From NCBI GenBank assembly GCA_002172675.1, contig NETF01000081.1, forward strand, positions 1 to 64,000: a stretch of 64,000 bases of DNA, written 5' to 3'. Both the position numbers and the translations under genes were made by a program. This document shows, piece after piece, positions 55,731 to 64,000 of this stretch. How positions within the stretch are numbered: position 1 is the first letter of the stretch; the number at the start of each line of letters is the position of its first letter. The notes below the pieces were generated by a model, which did not search any database, was not told where the DNA came from, and worked only from the letters and a program-made list of their open reading frames with translations. The stretch is from an unicellular cyanobacterium SU3 (GTDB lineage: Bacteria > Cyanobacteriota > Cyanobacteriia > Cyanobacteriales > Microcystaceae).

Positions 55731-56234
55731 TTAATAATTGTTAATTGTTTGTTGATAATCCCCAGATTTTCCCCCTGTTTTACTTATTAACCCTATATTT
55801 TCAATTTTCATCGATTTTTCTAAGGCTTTCGCCATATCATAAAGGGTTAAAGCGGCAATAGAAACGGCGGTTAAAGCTTCCATTTCTACCCCTGTTTCTG
55901 CTTTGGTGATAACGGTTGCTTCTATTTGATAACCGGGTAAGGTTTCGTCTCCTATGATGTTTACCTCTATTTTTTGTAAGGGTAGAGGATGACATAATGG
56001 GATTAAGTTTGCTGTTTGTTTGGCTGCCATAATACCCGCTATTTTAGCTGTTCCTAAAACATCACCTTTTGGGGTATTTCCTGTTTCTATTGCTTCATAG
56101 GTTTCTAATTTCATTTTTATTTCTCCTTTGGCAACAGCTTGACGACGGGTTACATTTTTATAAGAAACGTCTACCATTTGCGCTTCTCCTGTTTTATTGA
56201 GATGAGATAATTTAGATTCATGTTGATTAGACAT
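55731..56234 (-). CDS. moaC: Cyclic pyranopterin monophosphate synthase MoaC
   Basis: 167 residues. MoaC converts the MoaA product to cyclic pyranopterin monophosphate in molybdenum cofactor synthesis. Conserved [33 protein letters not shown] and KSGGKSG-like end (KTGGKSGDY) are seen. Its start overlaps the stop of the lipoate-ligase gene by 8 bases, so the genes are coupled although pathways differ. Confidence 0.95.
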   Translation of the reverse strand: MSNQHESKLSHLNKTGEAQMVDVSYKNVTRRQAVAKGEIKMKLETYEAIETGNTPKGDVLGTAKIAGIMAAKQTANLIPLCHPLPLQKIEVNIIGDETLPGYQIEATVITKAETGVEMEALTAVSIAALTLYDMAKALEKSMKIENIGLISKTGGKSGDYQQTINNY

Positions 56235-56988
56235 TAATTTTTAATTCTCCATTATTAATTTTCAAAATTTCTTGCCATTCTTCTTCTGATAAAGGTTGTG
56301 TTATTAATTCTATATTAAAGTGTTCTTTGACTACTTGGGTTAAAACCTCAATAATATTATCGATAGAATAATCTTTAGATAATTGTTCTTTTAAGGTTAA
56401 ATTCCAGGGGGCAACTTGCTTAAAAATCATTTCAAATAAAGCTTTATCAGTTGACAAAACCATAGAACCATGTTGCAAAACTGATTTTTTTCCCCGTTTT
56501 TGTGCGCTACCAATTAATTTATTACCCTCTACTGTGATTAAGTCTGCTATGGTTGCAGTATTAAAACAACTAGAATTATGAATATATCCTCGTTTTGCTG
56601 TGCCATATTGTAAGGGAATTCCTAATGTTTTCCAACCTTCAATTAAAAATTGACAAATATCTTGATAAATATCCAATGTTTTACGATGATCTAAGGACAT
56701 AATAACCATATAAGTTAAATCTCCTTGATGTAAAACTGCCCTGCCTCCTGTGGGACGAATCACTACATCTAAGGGATCATTTTTCCAGATTAAATGATTC
56801 CAAGAATCAGGATATTTTTTTTGTAAATATCCTAAAGAAATAGTTGGTTTTGACCAAGTATAAAAGCGTAATATTGGATAACTTAACTCATTTTCGTATT
56901 GTCGAAATAACCAACTATCAATAGCCATCTGTATGTTTCCTGATGCTTTAATTGGGGGAATAAAACGCCATTTTCTTGTTTGGTTCAT
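56227..56988 (-). CDS. Lipoate-protein ligase A family protein
   Basis: 253 residues from [12 protein letters not shown] at 56988; an upstream ATG would overlap the cbiQ end. BPL/LplA fold: [31 protein letters not shown] and [20 protein letters not shown]. Attaches or transfers lipoate or octanoate. Sits between cbiQ and moaC in a tightly packed leftward run, with 5 bp to cbiQ. Confidence 0.88.
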   Translation of the reverse strand: MNQTRKWRFIPPIKASGNIQMAIDSWLFRQYENELSYPILRFYTWSKPTISLGYLQKKYPDSWNHLIWKNDPLDVVIRPTGGRAVLHQGDLTYMVIMSLDHRKTLDIYQDICQFLIEGWKTLGIPLQYGTAKRGYIHNSSCFNTATIADLITVEGNKLIGSAQKRGKKSVLQHGSMVLSTDKALFEMIFKQVAPWNLTLKEQLSKDYSIDNIIEVLTQVVKEHFNIELITQPLSEEEWQEILKINNGELKINV

Positions 56989-56993
56989 CAAAA

Positions 56994-57764
56994 TTAAAGA
57001 TAAATTACTTGACCCCAAAAAACGATTCCGATGGTAATAATCAAAGCTATAATATCTTGTTTTGTATAAGATATTTTTTCTGGAATCACAGGAACACCCT
57101 GATATCCTCTTGATAACATGGCTTGATAAATTAATTCCCCTCGCTCATAACTACGAATAAATAAAGATCCGATAGCATTTCCCATGACATGACGAATCAT
57201 CTTACCATTACTCATTAAATTTCGAGAAATGGCTGCTTGTTTCATGGCGGTAAATTCTCGATTTAATACATCTATATAACGATACATAGAAGCCATAATA
57301 GCTACCAGTAAAGGCGGCATTTTTAGAGCTAATAATGCTTTAAATAAATCAGGAATTTCTGTGGTGAGAATTAATGTGTTTAACATCAATAACGACAATA
57401 TCACCTTAGTGGTCACACTGCCTAATACCATGACCCCAGTAGTGGTAATTTGTAGTATCCACCACGACCAAATTACATCCCCTTCAGGACGAAAAAGAGT
57501 CCCTAATAACACCACTCCCACAAAAGAAAATTCAATGATTACCCTCGATAATAAAGTAAGCCAAGAAACTCGGCTAATTAAGATTATTAATAATACCCCA
57601 ACCCCATAAATTGCCCAAGTTTTCCACTGTCCATTAGGGGTTAGGGCAATGGCAAAAACACTGATAAACGCACATAAAAGTCGCACTTGAACATTCAAGG
57701 AATGCCAAAAAGTATCGGGTTGTTTTTCTTTATTGTTGATGAAAGAATGAATATGTAACAACAT
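56994..57764 (-). CDS. cbiQ: ECF transporter T component CbiQ
   Basis: 256 residues, five to six membrane segments. The cytoplasmic coupling helices carry AISRNL and LSRGYQG, the two Ala-Arg-Gly-like motifs of T components that contact the ATPase. Cobalt or nickel import with CbiM/CbiN. Confidence 0.9.
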   Translation of the reverse strand: MLLHIHSFINNKEKQPDTFWHSLNVQVRLLCAFISVFAIALTPNGQWKTWAIYGVGVLLIILISRVSWLTLLSRVIIEFSFVGVVLLGTLFRPEGDVIWSWWILQITTTGVMVLGSVTTKVILSLLMLNTLILTTEIPDLFKALLALKMPPLLVAIMASMYRYIDVLNREFTAMKQAAISRNLMSNGKMIRHVMGNAIGSLFIRSYERGELIYQAMLSRGYQGVPVIPEKISYTKQDIIALIITIGIVFWGQVIYL

Positions 57765-57840
57765 CTTTAATTTAGAATGCGCGAATTTAGAATGAAAATA
57801 CTGTTACCATTCTAAATTCTTCATTCTGCATTTTTTCCTA

Positions 57841-58194
57841 TCACTCTTCCCCTTGTTTATTATTGGTTGATGCAGAGGGACGAATTAATAATTTACCGGC
57901 ACCCCAGGCCACAGCAAACGTGACTACAGTCCCTGCTAAACCCGCCAGAGGGGTAGCTACCGCTTCAGGAACTCCCCGTAAGGCGTATTCTTCAAAAACA
58001 GTATAGAAGGGCAGTTTATTGGCTGGAGCATCTTCTATGGCTCTATCTTCAAATTCTAAGTCTTGGGCGACTCTCTCTAAACCATCGGGATCAGAACTGG
58101 CAAAAGGAGAGACAAATATGGCGATAATTAGAGCAATGCCTAGTCCGGTTAGTATTAATAAGCGATTACGTTGATTAGAAAAATTATTGGTCAT
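57841..58194 (-). CDS. PDGLE-domain (CbiN-like) transporter accessory protein
   Basis: 117 residues: membrane segment (ILTGLGIALIIAIFVSPFAS), then SDPDGLERVAQDLEFE, the PDGLE motif, and a second membrane segment at the end (LAGLAGTVVTFAVAWGAGKL). Such proteins replace or complement CbiN in cobalt/nickel ECF transporters. Located between CbiM and CbiQ. Confidence 0.88.
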   Translation of the reverse strand: MTNNFSNQRNRLLILTGLGIALIIAIFVSPFASSDPDGLERVAQDLEFEDRAIEDAPANKLPFYTVFEEYALRGVPEAVATPLAGLAGTVVTFAVAWGAGKLLIRPSASTNNKQGEE

Positions 58195-58256
58195 GTTCGA
58201 GTTACTTCTGTTGTTCGGGTGTTAGGGATCAATATTTATAGATAACAATTAAACCT

Positions 58257-58964
58257 TTAATCTGCATCTAACTTAAGAGATAAAGGACTATCGTAGATGA
58301 GATCAGGACGCGATCGCCAAACAAATCCGACAGCGATCACGGTGATGATGGCTTCTCCGACACCGATAAAAATGTGCCAAGAGACCATCGCAATCATCGA
58401 TACCGTTAAGGGAACGGTTCCGGATAAGGCCAATTGTAAGGCAGTTGCGATCGCAGCGATCACCACACTACACCACGATGCCACTACCGTTGCAATGGTC
58501 ATGCTTTTCCAAGAATTTCGACCTAGGGACCAACGAATGGCTTTATAGAGATAATAGCCACAAAAGGTTCCGATTAGTCCCATATTCAAGATATTTGCTC
58601 CTAAAACGGTTAAACCACCATCTTGGAATAAAACCGCTTGAACGATAAACACCACCGTTACGACTAAAGTTCCAGCCCAGGGTCCGAGAATAATGGCTGC
58701 GAGGGTTCCCCCCACTAAATGGCCTGAGGTTCCCCCAGGAATGGGAAAGTTAATCATTTGTGCTGCAAAAATAAAGGCTGCACAAACCCCCATCAAAGGG
58801 ACTGTTTTTTCTTGATAGTCTTTTTGTACTTTGTTCAAAGAAACAGCAATTAAAACAAGAGTAATCACCCAACAAAATAAGCTAACACCAGGACTTAAAA
58901 AGCCGTCAGGAATATGCAGGGCTAAATAGGGAGTAAACAGGGAAATTGGTGTGATTTGTTCCAT
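58257..58964 (-). CDS. cbiM: ECF cobalt/nickel transporter substrate-binding component CbiM
   Basis: 235 residues, about six membrane segments. The N-terminal LHIPDGFLSPGVS contains the metal-binding His of CbiM/NikM; there, the usual Met1-His2 is preceded by an N-terminal extension of about 16 residues, which is odd because the N-terminal Met-His normally coordinates metal. GGTSGHLVGGTLAAIILGPW is the second signature. The first gene of the metal importer run; the substrate (Co or Ni) cannot be told from sequence. Confidence 0.9.
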   Translation of the reverse strand: MEQITPISLFTPYLALHIPDGFLSPGVSLFCWVITLVLIAVSLNKVQKDYQEKTVPLMGVCAAFIFAAQMINFPIPGGTSGHLVGGTLAAIILGPWAGTLVVTVVFIVQAVLFQDGGLTVLGANILNMGLIGTFCGYYLYKAIRWSLGRNSWKSMTIATVVASWCSVVIAAIATALQLALSGTVPLTVSMIAMVSWHIFIGVGEAIITVIAVGFVWRSRPDLIYDSPLSLKLDAD

Positions 58965-59208
58965 AAAAAGTAAGCAAAGGCTTTTTTGTATTGATTTAGC
59001 TTTGTTTTCCTTTGTAAACGTTTTTTCTTAATTTAACAATTATTTTCACAACATCTTTAGATTTAGGTTTAAGAAGTTGGGGTTTAAAACAGTTTATCAA
59101 CATCTAAGAATTTCTGAAATTAATCTAAAATAATCGGTCTTATACCTTAATGGTTAGGCACAATTACTTTATAGACTGATTCAATGATAGCTAGGGAATA
59201 AAACTCAG

Positions 59209-60945
59209 ATGAAATATTATTGTTTAAATTATCAAAAATCTAAGACTTATCAAAGGATAATTTTAGCCATTATCAGCTTATTACTTGTGCTATCTCACAG
59301 TATTTTTTTACCTACTTATAGTTTAGAAGATATTTCTACCGATCAACGTTTTCCTGTTGGTTTGGATCATAGCACTCTTTTTTCTATTAATAAAGGTAAT
59401 GGTTCTTTATCAGCAGAAGAAAGAGCAGATATTATAACTCGTCGATTAAATAATATTGCTAGTGATAATAATATTGAAATCACCGATGATAATTTTGATC
59501 TAGATGATCGAGGCAATGTTATTGTTCTTTTATTTGATAGTAAAACTTTAATGACCATAACAGGAGATGATGCAACAGCAGCAGAAACGTCTCGAGAAAA
59601 TTTAGCAGAAGAATATTTAAAGGCAATGAAAAAAGCCTTAAAAGCTTATCGACTTGAACGCCGTCCTTTTTATTGGGTTATTGGTGCTGTTTTTACATTA
59701 ATTAGTTTATTGATTTTATGGTTAATTTTAAAACTATTTACTGTTATTTTTCCTTACATTTATATCCGTTTAGACAGTTGGCAAGGAACGTTAATTCCAT
59801 CCATTAGAATCAAAAATCTAGAATTGTTGTCAGCCGAAAAACTAACTAAGATATGTAGAACAATTATTAAAGCATTTCGTATTACTTTAACTTTTTTTAT
59901 TCTTTATATTTTTGTTCCCATTGTCTTAGGATTTTTTCCACAAACAAGAAAAGTAGGAAATATCTTATTTGACTATTTAATCAAAGCCATTAATACTGTG
60001 TTTAGTGGATTAATCGGTTATTTACCTAATATTTTTATTGTCGGTGTTATTGTTTATTTAACTTATTATATTTTGCGATTTTTGAAATTTATTTTTAATG
60101 AAATAGAAACAGGTAATTTACAATTTTCGGGCTTTTATCCTGAATGGGCGCAACCAACTTATCGACTATTAACTTGGTTAACAATTATGTTAGCTGCGGT
60201 GTTTGCTTTCCCTTATTTACCAGGGTTTAATTCTCCTGCATTTAAAGGAGTGTCTGCTTTTGCTGCCCTTCTATTTACTTTAGGTTCAACGGGAGTTATT
60301 TCTAATACGGTATCAGGTTTAGTTTTAATTTATACTCGTGCTTTTCAACTTTCTGATCGGGTAAAAATTGGAGATGCTGTAGGAGATGTTTTAGAAAAAA
60401 ACTTATTAGTTACTCGAATTAGGACGATAAAAAATGTTGTAATTACTATTCCTAATTCTGTTATAATTAATAGTAATGTTATCAATTATAGTGCTTTAAA
60501 AAGAGACTTACAACGGCCTTTAATTTTACATACAACTATAACTCTAGGTTATGATGTTCCTTGGCGAAAAGTTCACGAAGTATTAATTGCCGCTGCCCAA
60601 TCAACTAATTATATCTTAAAAACTCCGTTACCCTTTGTTTTACAAACAGGGTTAAATGATTTTTATGTTAGCTACGAAATTAATGCTTATACGAATGAAT
60701 CAATAAAAATGGCTGAAATTTATTCTCAGTTACATCAAAATATTCAAGACAAATGTAACGAAGCAGATATCGAAATTTTATCTCCTCATTATAGTGCCAT
60801 TCGTGACGGTAATCATAATACTATTCCAGCGGATTATTTACCCGATAATTATACCGCTCCAGGATTTCGTATAGATCCAGTTACTAACTTATTTAACCAA
60901 AATCACAATCAGAAAAATGGGTCTTTTGAGAGTCACGAAAATTAA
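59209..60945 (+). CDS. MscS-family mechanosensitive channel
   Basis: 578 residues. An N-terminal signal-like hydrophobic segment and a periplasmic helical region (about 40-150) come before four to five membrane segments. MscS core: AALLFTLGSTGVISNTVSGL then FQLSDRVKIGDAVGDVLEK, VVITIPNSVIINSNVINYS. C-terminal vestibule domain ends with a polar tail. Releases solutes on hypo-osmotic stress. It is monocistronic, with a hicBA pair following. Confidence 0.9.
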   Translation: MKYYCLNYQKSKTYQRIILAIISLLLVLSHSIFLPTYSLEDISTDQRFPVGLDHSTLFSINKGNGSLSAEERADIITRRLNNIASDNNIEITDDNFDLDDRGNVIVLLFDSKTLMTITGDDATAAETSRENLAEEYLKAMKKALKAYRLERRPFYWVIGAVFTLISLLILWLILKLFTVIFPYIYIRLDSWQGTLIPSIRIKNLELLSAEKLTKICRTIIKAFRITLTFFILYIFVPIVLGFFPQTRKVGNILFDYLIKAINTVFSGLIGYLPNIFIVGVIVYLTYYILRFLKFIFNEIETGNLQFSGFYPEWAQPTYRLLTWLTIMLAAVFAFPYLPGFNSPAFKGVSAFAALLFTLGSTGVISNTVSGLVLIYTRAFQLSDRVKIGDAVGDVLEKNLLVTRIRTIKNVVITIPNSVIINSNVINYSALKRDLQRPLILHTTITLGYDVPWRKVHEVLIAAAQSTNYILKTPLPFVLQTGLNDFYVSYEINAYTNESIKMAEIYSQLHQNIQDKCNEADIEILSPHYSAIRDGNHNTIPADYLPDNYTAPGFRIDPVTNLFNQNHNQKNGSFESHEN

Positions 60946-61006
60946 TAAATATATGATAGATTATTATTTAGTAGTAATAATTTAATTTTGTGTGTTTACT
61001 TACCCT

Positions 61007-61216
61007 ATGATTATTAGAGCTATTTTAGAGTGGGATGATGAAGTAAAAGCTTTTTCAGCAACTTGTCCAGAATTAAATTATATTTCTTCTTGTGGGGACA
61101 CTAAAGAGGAAGCTATTGCTAATCTAAAAGAAGCGATTCAGTTGCTTTTAGAACCGATTCCTGAGCATATCATTAATCCAGACCAAAAGTTTGATACAGT
61201 TGAAGTTGTTATTTAG
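61007..61216 (+). CDS. hicB: HicB-like antitoxin, second locus
   Basis: 69 residues from the ATG at 61007; a GTG at 60992 is in frame. HicB fold: AILEWDDEVKAFSATCPEL, CGDTKEEAIANLKEAIQLLL. No DNA-binding domain. It lies 15 bp before hicA. Different in sequence from the hicB near 19.7 kb, so separately acquired. Confidence 0.85.
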   Translation: MIIRAILEWDDEVKAFSATCPELNYISSCGDTKEEAIANLKEAIQLLLEPIPEHIINPDQKFDTVEVVI

Positions 61217-61230
61217 GATAGCTGTAAATT

Positions 61231-61440
61231 ATGCCAAAAACCCCTCGTTTAACAGCTAAAGAAGTGATTAAGCAACTTAAACAATCGGGTTTTATGGAGG
61301 TTTCACAAACAGGTTCTCATTTAAAGTTATTTAATCGTGAAACACGACGGACAGCTATTGTTCCCATTCATCAAGGTAACACGATTCCCATAGGTACTTT
61401 AAAATCCATTGAAAAGCAATCAGGAATCAATTTTAAATAA
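61231..61440 (+). CDS. hicA: HicA-like toxin, second locus
   Basis: 69 residues. Catalytic His in SQTGSHLKLFNRET; the typical G-S-H motif is intact. C-terminal IPIGTLKSIEKQSGI. Pairs with the HicB just upstream; appears functional. Confidence 0.88.
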   Translation: MPKTPRLTAKEVIKQLKQSGFMEVSQTGSHLKLFNRETRRTAIVPIHQGNTIPIGTLKSIEKQSGINFK

Positions 61441-61445
61441 GATTA

Positions 61446-61472
61446 GGTGCATTACACTACGTTAATACACCC
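61446..61472 (+). terminator. Possible terminator after hicA
   Basis: GGTG-C-ATTA (61446-61454) can pair with TAAT-A-CACC (61463-61472) leaving one mismatch, 5 bases after the stop. A weak hairpin with no T run. Confidence 0.4.
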
Positions 61473-61647
61473 TACAAGATTAGCGATCGCACTGCCTCTT
61501 GTTCCAAAAGAACAGTATAATTATAAATCTGCTTACTTATGTTATCCATTTATTTGATTGAGTTTAAACTAATTTGATTATATTTGATAGACCTTAGTCT
61601 AAACAATAGTTAAAACAAAGTATCAATACTCCCTTCAAATACTCCCT

Positions 61648-62553
61648 TCAATAACGATAAGCCAAGGCAAACCGACCAATTCCTGCTAAATCGGGTAAAA
61701 TGCCAATGTCTTGATAGTGGGAAGATTCTTGTAATAATTTTGCTACTTTTTTCCCTTGTCCAGCCATCATTTCCACTAAAAAAATGCCCCCTGAAATAAG
61801 ATAATCCGGGGAAGTATTAATGAGATAATTAATTGCATCTAATCCGTCATTTCCCCCATCTAAAGCGAGTATGGGTTCATGTTCTTTCACGTCTGGTTCT
61901 AGTTGAGATAATAAGGCAGTAGGGATATAAGGAGGGTTGGAAACCATTGCGCTAACTTGTCCTTTAAGATGTTCTAAGGGTGTCCACCACGATCCTTGAT
62001 AAAAATGAATTTGAGAAGAAAAGCCTTCTTTTATGGCATTTTCTTGGGCAATGGTTAACGCTTCGATGCTAGTATCGACAGCATGAATGGTTGCTTTGGG
62101 AAAACTGTCCGCCAAACCAAGGGCGATCGCACCACTTCCCGTCCCCAAATCCACCCAATGGCCAGAGGATAGATGAGGGTTAGAACTATTTTTTGCCGCT
62201 TCAACGACAAAATCAATAATTAATTCTGTTTCAGGACGAGGGATTAAGACATCAGAGGAAACGTTTAAAGAAAAGCGTCGCCAGGGAGTCACCCCGACTA
62301 GATATTGTAGAGGCACTCTTTGTTTTACCCGACGTTGCCATAATTGGGTTAATTCTGATAAGGGACAGTGGATAGGAATCTGCGATCGCTCTTTAAATAA
62401 CCCCAGACGCAAAGATAAATTATCTAATGAAGTCATGGCCAAAACAAACCATTCCACCTCTGAGGGTGAGATATGAGCAGATATGGCTTCTTGTTTAGCC
62501 CAATCATACCATTGTTCTAATTCTCGGCCCGAAATAGTCACCTGAGAGTCCAT
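61648..62553 (-). CDS. prmC: Release-factor glutamine methyltransferase PrmC (HemK)
   Basis: 301 residues from the ATG at 62553 (a GTG precedes it by two codons). SAM-binding VDLGTGSGAIALGLA and the catalytic NPPY motif (VSNPPYIPTALL). Methylates the GGQ glutamine of RF1/RF2. Located 8 bp downstream of a Tic22 gene on the same strand. Confidence 0.95.
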   Translation of the reverse strand: MDSQVTISGRELEQWYDWAKQEAISAHISPSEVEWFVLAMTSLDNLSLRLGLFKERSQIPIHCPLSELTQLWQRRVKQRVPLQYLVGVTPWRRFSLNVSSDVLIPRPETELIIDFVVEAAKNSSNPHLSSGHWVDLGTGSGAIALGLADSFPKATIHAVDTSIEALTIAQENAIKEGFSSQIHFYQGSWWTPLEHLKGQVSAMVSNPPYIPTALLSQLEPDVKEHEPILALDGGNDGLDAINYLINTSPDYLISGGIFLVEMMAGQGKKVAKLLQESSHYQDIGILPDLAGIGRFALAYRY

Positions 62554-62561
62554 AGACACTA

Positions 62562-63299
62562 TTATTGAGGTTGATTCTCAGAATTAGAGCGAATAATTTT
62601 CATCATTTCCTGAGAGGGCCAAAAGCGCAAACTTCTTAATAACTCGTTATCATTGTTTTCTAAATTAGCAATTAAACTACTTAAAGAAATAACATTAATA
62701 CTAATCTCCCGGCCTAGCTCGGGTCGAGTTTGACTAACTGTTTCAATCCATCGATCAATAGTGGCTTTTTCAAAGAAAATAGGAACAACTTCTTGATCCT
62801 CTTGCTTAATGGTCAAATAAGATTGATCTGATTCAATTTTAGCTAAATATAAAGGAACATCCCCTGGATACTTTTGACCCTTTTCTTTAACTAATTCACG
62901 AGCAGTCCGTAATTCTGTCGCACTGGGAATATAATCGAGAAAGAGACGGCTTGAATTAGTGGAAGTGTCCCTGGCAATTTCGTAAATACGACTCAGGGGA
63001 AGAATTTGAATACGATAAGAGTCAGCTGTTTGAGAATCAATCTCTTTCAACTCTCTCAAAAAAGCTTGTGCTTCTTTGCGACTCATAAATACGGGGGTGA
63101 CGACACTTCCATCTTCTAACTGACGACCAATGGGCAAGCCTTGCTGATCGAGTAAGCTATAAACAGGCACTCCCGACAAAAATTCGACAATTTCCCCTTG
63201 AGATAAAGCAACGACGGGTGCAGGTTGAATTAAATTTAGGTTAGTAAGGGGATTTATGAGGATTCCTAGGGTTAAACTCCAACGAATTAAAGTCTTCAT
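62562..63299 (-). CDS. Tic22 family protein
   Basis: 245 residues with a signal peptide-like N-terminus (SLTLGILINPLTNLNLIQPA) and the duplicated Tic22 fold: EFLSGVPVYSLLDQQGLPIG, VFMSRKEAQAFLRELKEID and VPIFFEKATIDRWIETVSQ. Cyanobacterial Tic22 is in the periplasm and supports outer-membrane biogenesis. It is a tandem paralogue of the next gene. Confidence 0.9.
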   Translation of the reverse strand: MKTLIRWSLTLGILINPLTNLNLIQPAPVVALSQGEIVEFLSGVPVYSLLDQQGLPIGRQLEDGSVVTPVFMSRKEAQAFLRELKEIDSQTADSYRIQILPLSRIYEIARDTSTNSSRLFLDYIPSATELRTARELVKEKGQKYPGDVPLYLAKIESDQSYLTIKQEDQEVVPIFFEKATIDRWIETVSQTRPELGREISINVISLSSLIANLENNDNELLRSLRFWPSQEMMKIIRSNSENQPQ

Positions 63300-63334
63300 G
63301 GCGTTTTTAGTATCTAGTATAACAAATAGATAAA

Positions 63335-63360
63335 ATCCCCAAACTCAAACATCTGGGGAT
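63335..63360 (-). terminator. Terminator between the Tic22 genes
   Basis: ATCCCCA and TGGGGAT form a 7-bp stem, followed on the minus strand by TTTTAT. It lies 26 bases after the right-hand tic22 stop, suggesting the two are not one transcript. Confidence 0.6.
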
Positions 63361-63385
63361 CTTCATTACCAGTTAAATGTTCCTG

Positions 63386-64000
63386 TTATTGGCCTTGATT
63401 TTGCTCGGACTTGATAGCTTCTTGGATAAATTTCATGGTTTCTTGGGAAGGGATTAATTGTATCTGTTTGAGCATGGCATCGTCTTTGGTTTGTAATAAA
63501 CCGATGATATTTTCTAAGGGAATAACTTCCATTTGCATGGTTTCGGCAATATCGGGCTGATCTTTCTTCATTTGCTCTGCGATCGCCTGAAGGGGGGCTT
63601 TTTCAAAGAATAAGGGAATGACTTCTTGATCGTCTTGTTGAATGGTTAAAATGCTGTTATCTGGTCCGCCTCGTAAGGTGAATAAGGGAACGCCCCCTTG
63701 ATATTGTTGTCCGCTATCACTTAAAACCTTTTTAGCAGAGTCCACCGCGCTGGCCATGGGAATATAAGCAAATTTTAAAGATTCTGTTTCTGTGTTATTA
63801 GCTAGGGCAAAACTATAGACTGCTCCTAAAGACACAGGTTGCACTTTGACTTTATTGCCGATTTCGGGTTGCTTTTCTTTGAGTTGAGCGAGAAATCGGT
63901 TAGCGTCTTGCTGACTCATAAAAACTTGTGTTACCTTTTGGTCATCTTCTAAGGTTGCTATTAAAGGCCCGCCGTCTTCTGTGGTAATGGTAAAAACGGG
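63386..64000 (-). CDS. Tic22 family protein, 5' part beyond the window
   Basis: The frame runs off the right edge; 204 codons are seen. The edge residues PVFTITTEDGGPLIATLEDD align with the paralogue's PVYSLLDQQGLPIGRQLEDG, so the visible part starts about 40 residues into the mature protein. Then VFMSQQDANRFLAQL and VIPLFFEKAPLQAIAEQMK. It is 86 bp upstream of the second Tic22 gene and likely a duplicate of it. Confidence 0.9.
   Translation of the reverse strand, partial: PVFTITTEDGGPLIATLEDDQKVTQVFMSQQDANRFLAQLKEKQPEIGNKVKVQPVSLGAVYSFALANNTETESLKFAYIPMASAVDSAKKVLSDSGQQYQGGVPLFTLRGGPDNSILTIQQDDQEVIPLFFEKAPLQAIAEQMKKDQPDIAETMQMEVIPLENIIGLLQTKDDAMLKQIQLIPSQETMKFIQEAIKSEQNQGQ

Noticed and set aside
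58965-59208. Cobalamin riboswitch ahead of cbiM
   Set aside because: I could not find a B12-box-like element or matching stems in this stretch.

Overview
The window looks like chromosome of a unicellular cyanobacterium close to the Crocosphaera/Cyanothece group. This is inferred from the gene content (psbX, psb34, ycf66, crtH carotene isomerase, tocopherol cyclase, the panC-cmk fusion, Tic22 proteins), the AT-rich sequence and the many GCGATCGC (HIP1) octamers. No rRNA, tRNA, CRISPR array or prophage was recognised. Most of it is ordinary housekeeping DNA, with accessory patches around 1-3 kb, 19.3-20.5 kb, 23.3-23.9 kb and 61 kb. Layout: 1-3 kb holds a cut-off transposase, a small secreted peptide, an AAA-like ATPase and a Uma2-type nuclease. 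3-11 kb has a GH57 glycosidase, a division pair (FtsL-like protein plus FtsI), argC, ruvC, a translationally coupled Nudix-RidA pair and a PKHD hydroxylase. 11-19 kb has a glycine/glutamate-repeat lipoprotein, a TM0106-type nuclease, an ABC1 kinase next to a histidine-kinase-like protein without its phospho-accepting His, crtH and pgsA. 19-24 kb has layered toxin-antitoxin genes and remnants, thrS and a truncated PIN toxin. 24-30 kb has a GH13 amylase and a two-gene signalling operon: a CHASE hybrid histidine kinase overlapping a receiver-LOV-GGDEF protein. 30-42 kb has psb34, folE, an SDR, accA, a secreted double nuclease, a TspO-like membrane protein, a second GH13 amylase, ftsY and a DUF362 protein. 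42-51 kb has a GNAT enzyme, two TolB-like lipoproteins, ycf66, psbX, lpd, a Lys1/AlaDH-like dehydrogenase and tocopherol cyclase. 51-59 kb has rlpA, panC-cmk, conserved unknowns, grxC, moaC, a lipoate ligase and a CbiM/CbiN-like/CbiQ metal importer without its ATPase. 59-64 kb has an MscS channel, a hicBA pair, prmC and two tandem Tic22 genes, the second running off the right edge. How the genes connect: GH57 plus two GH13 enzymes suggest active glycogen turnover. The CHASE kinase and the LOV diguanylate cyclase probably integrate an extracytoplasmic cue with blue light into c-di-GMP output, and this is the best candidate for an interesting system here. FtsL-like/FtsI and RlpA serve septal peptidoglycan. 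The TA debris shows repeated gain and decay of toxin modules.
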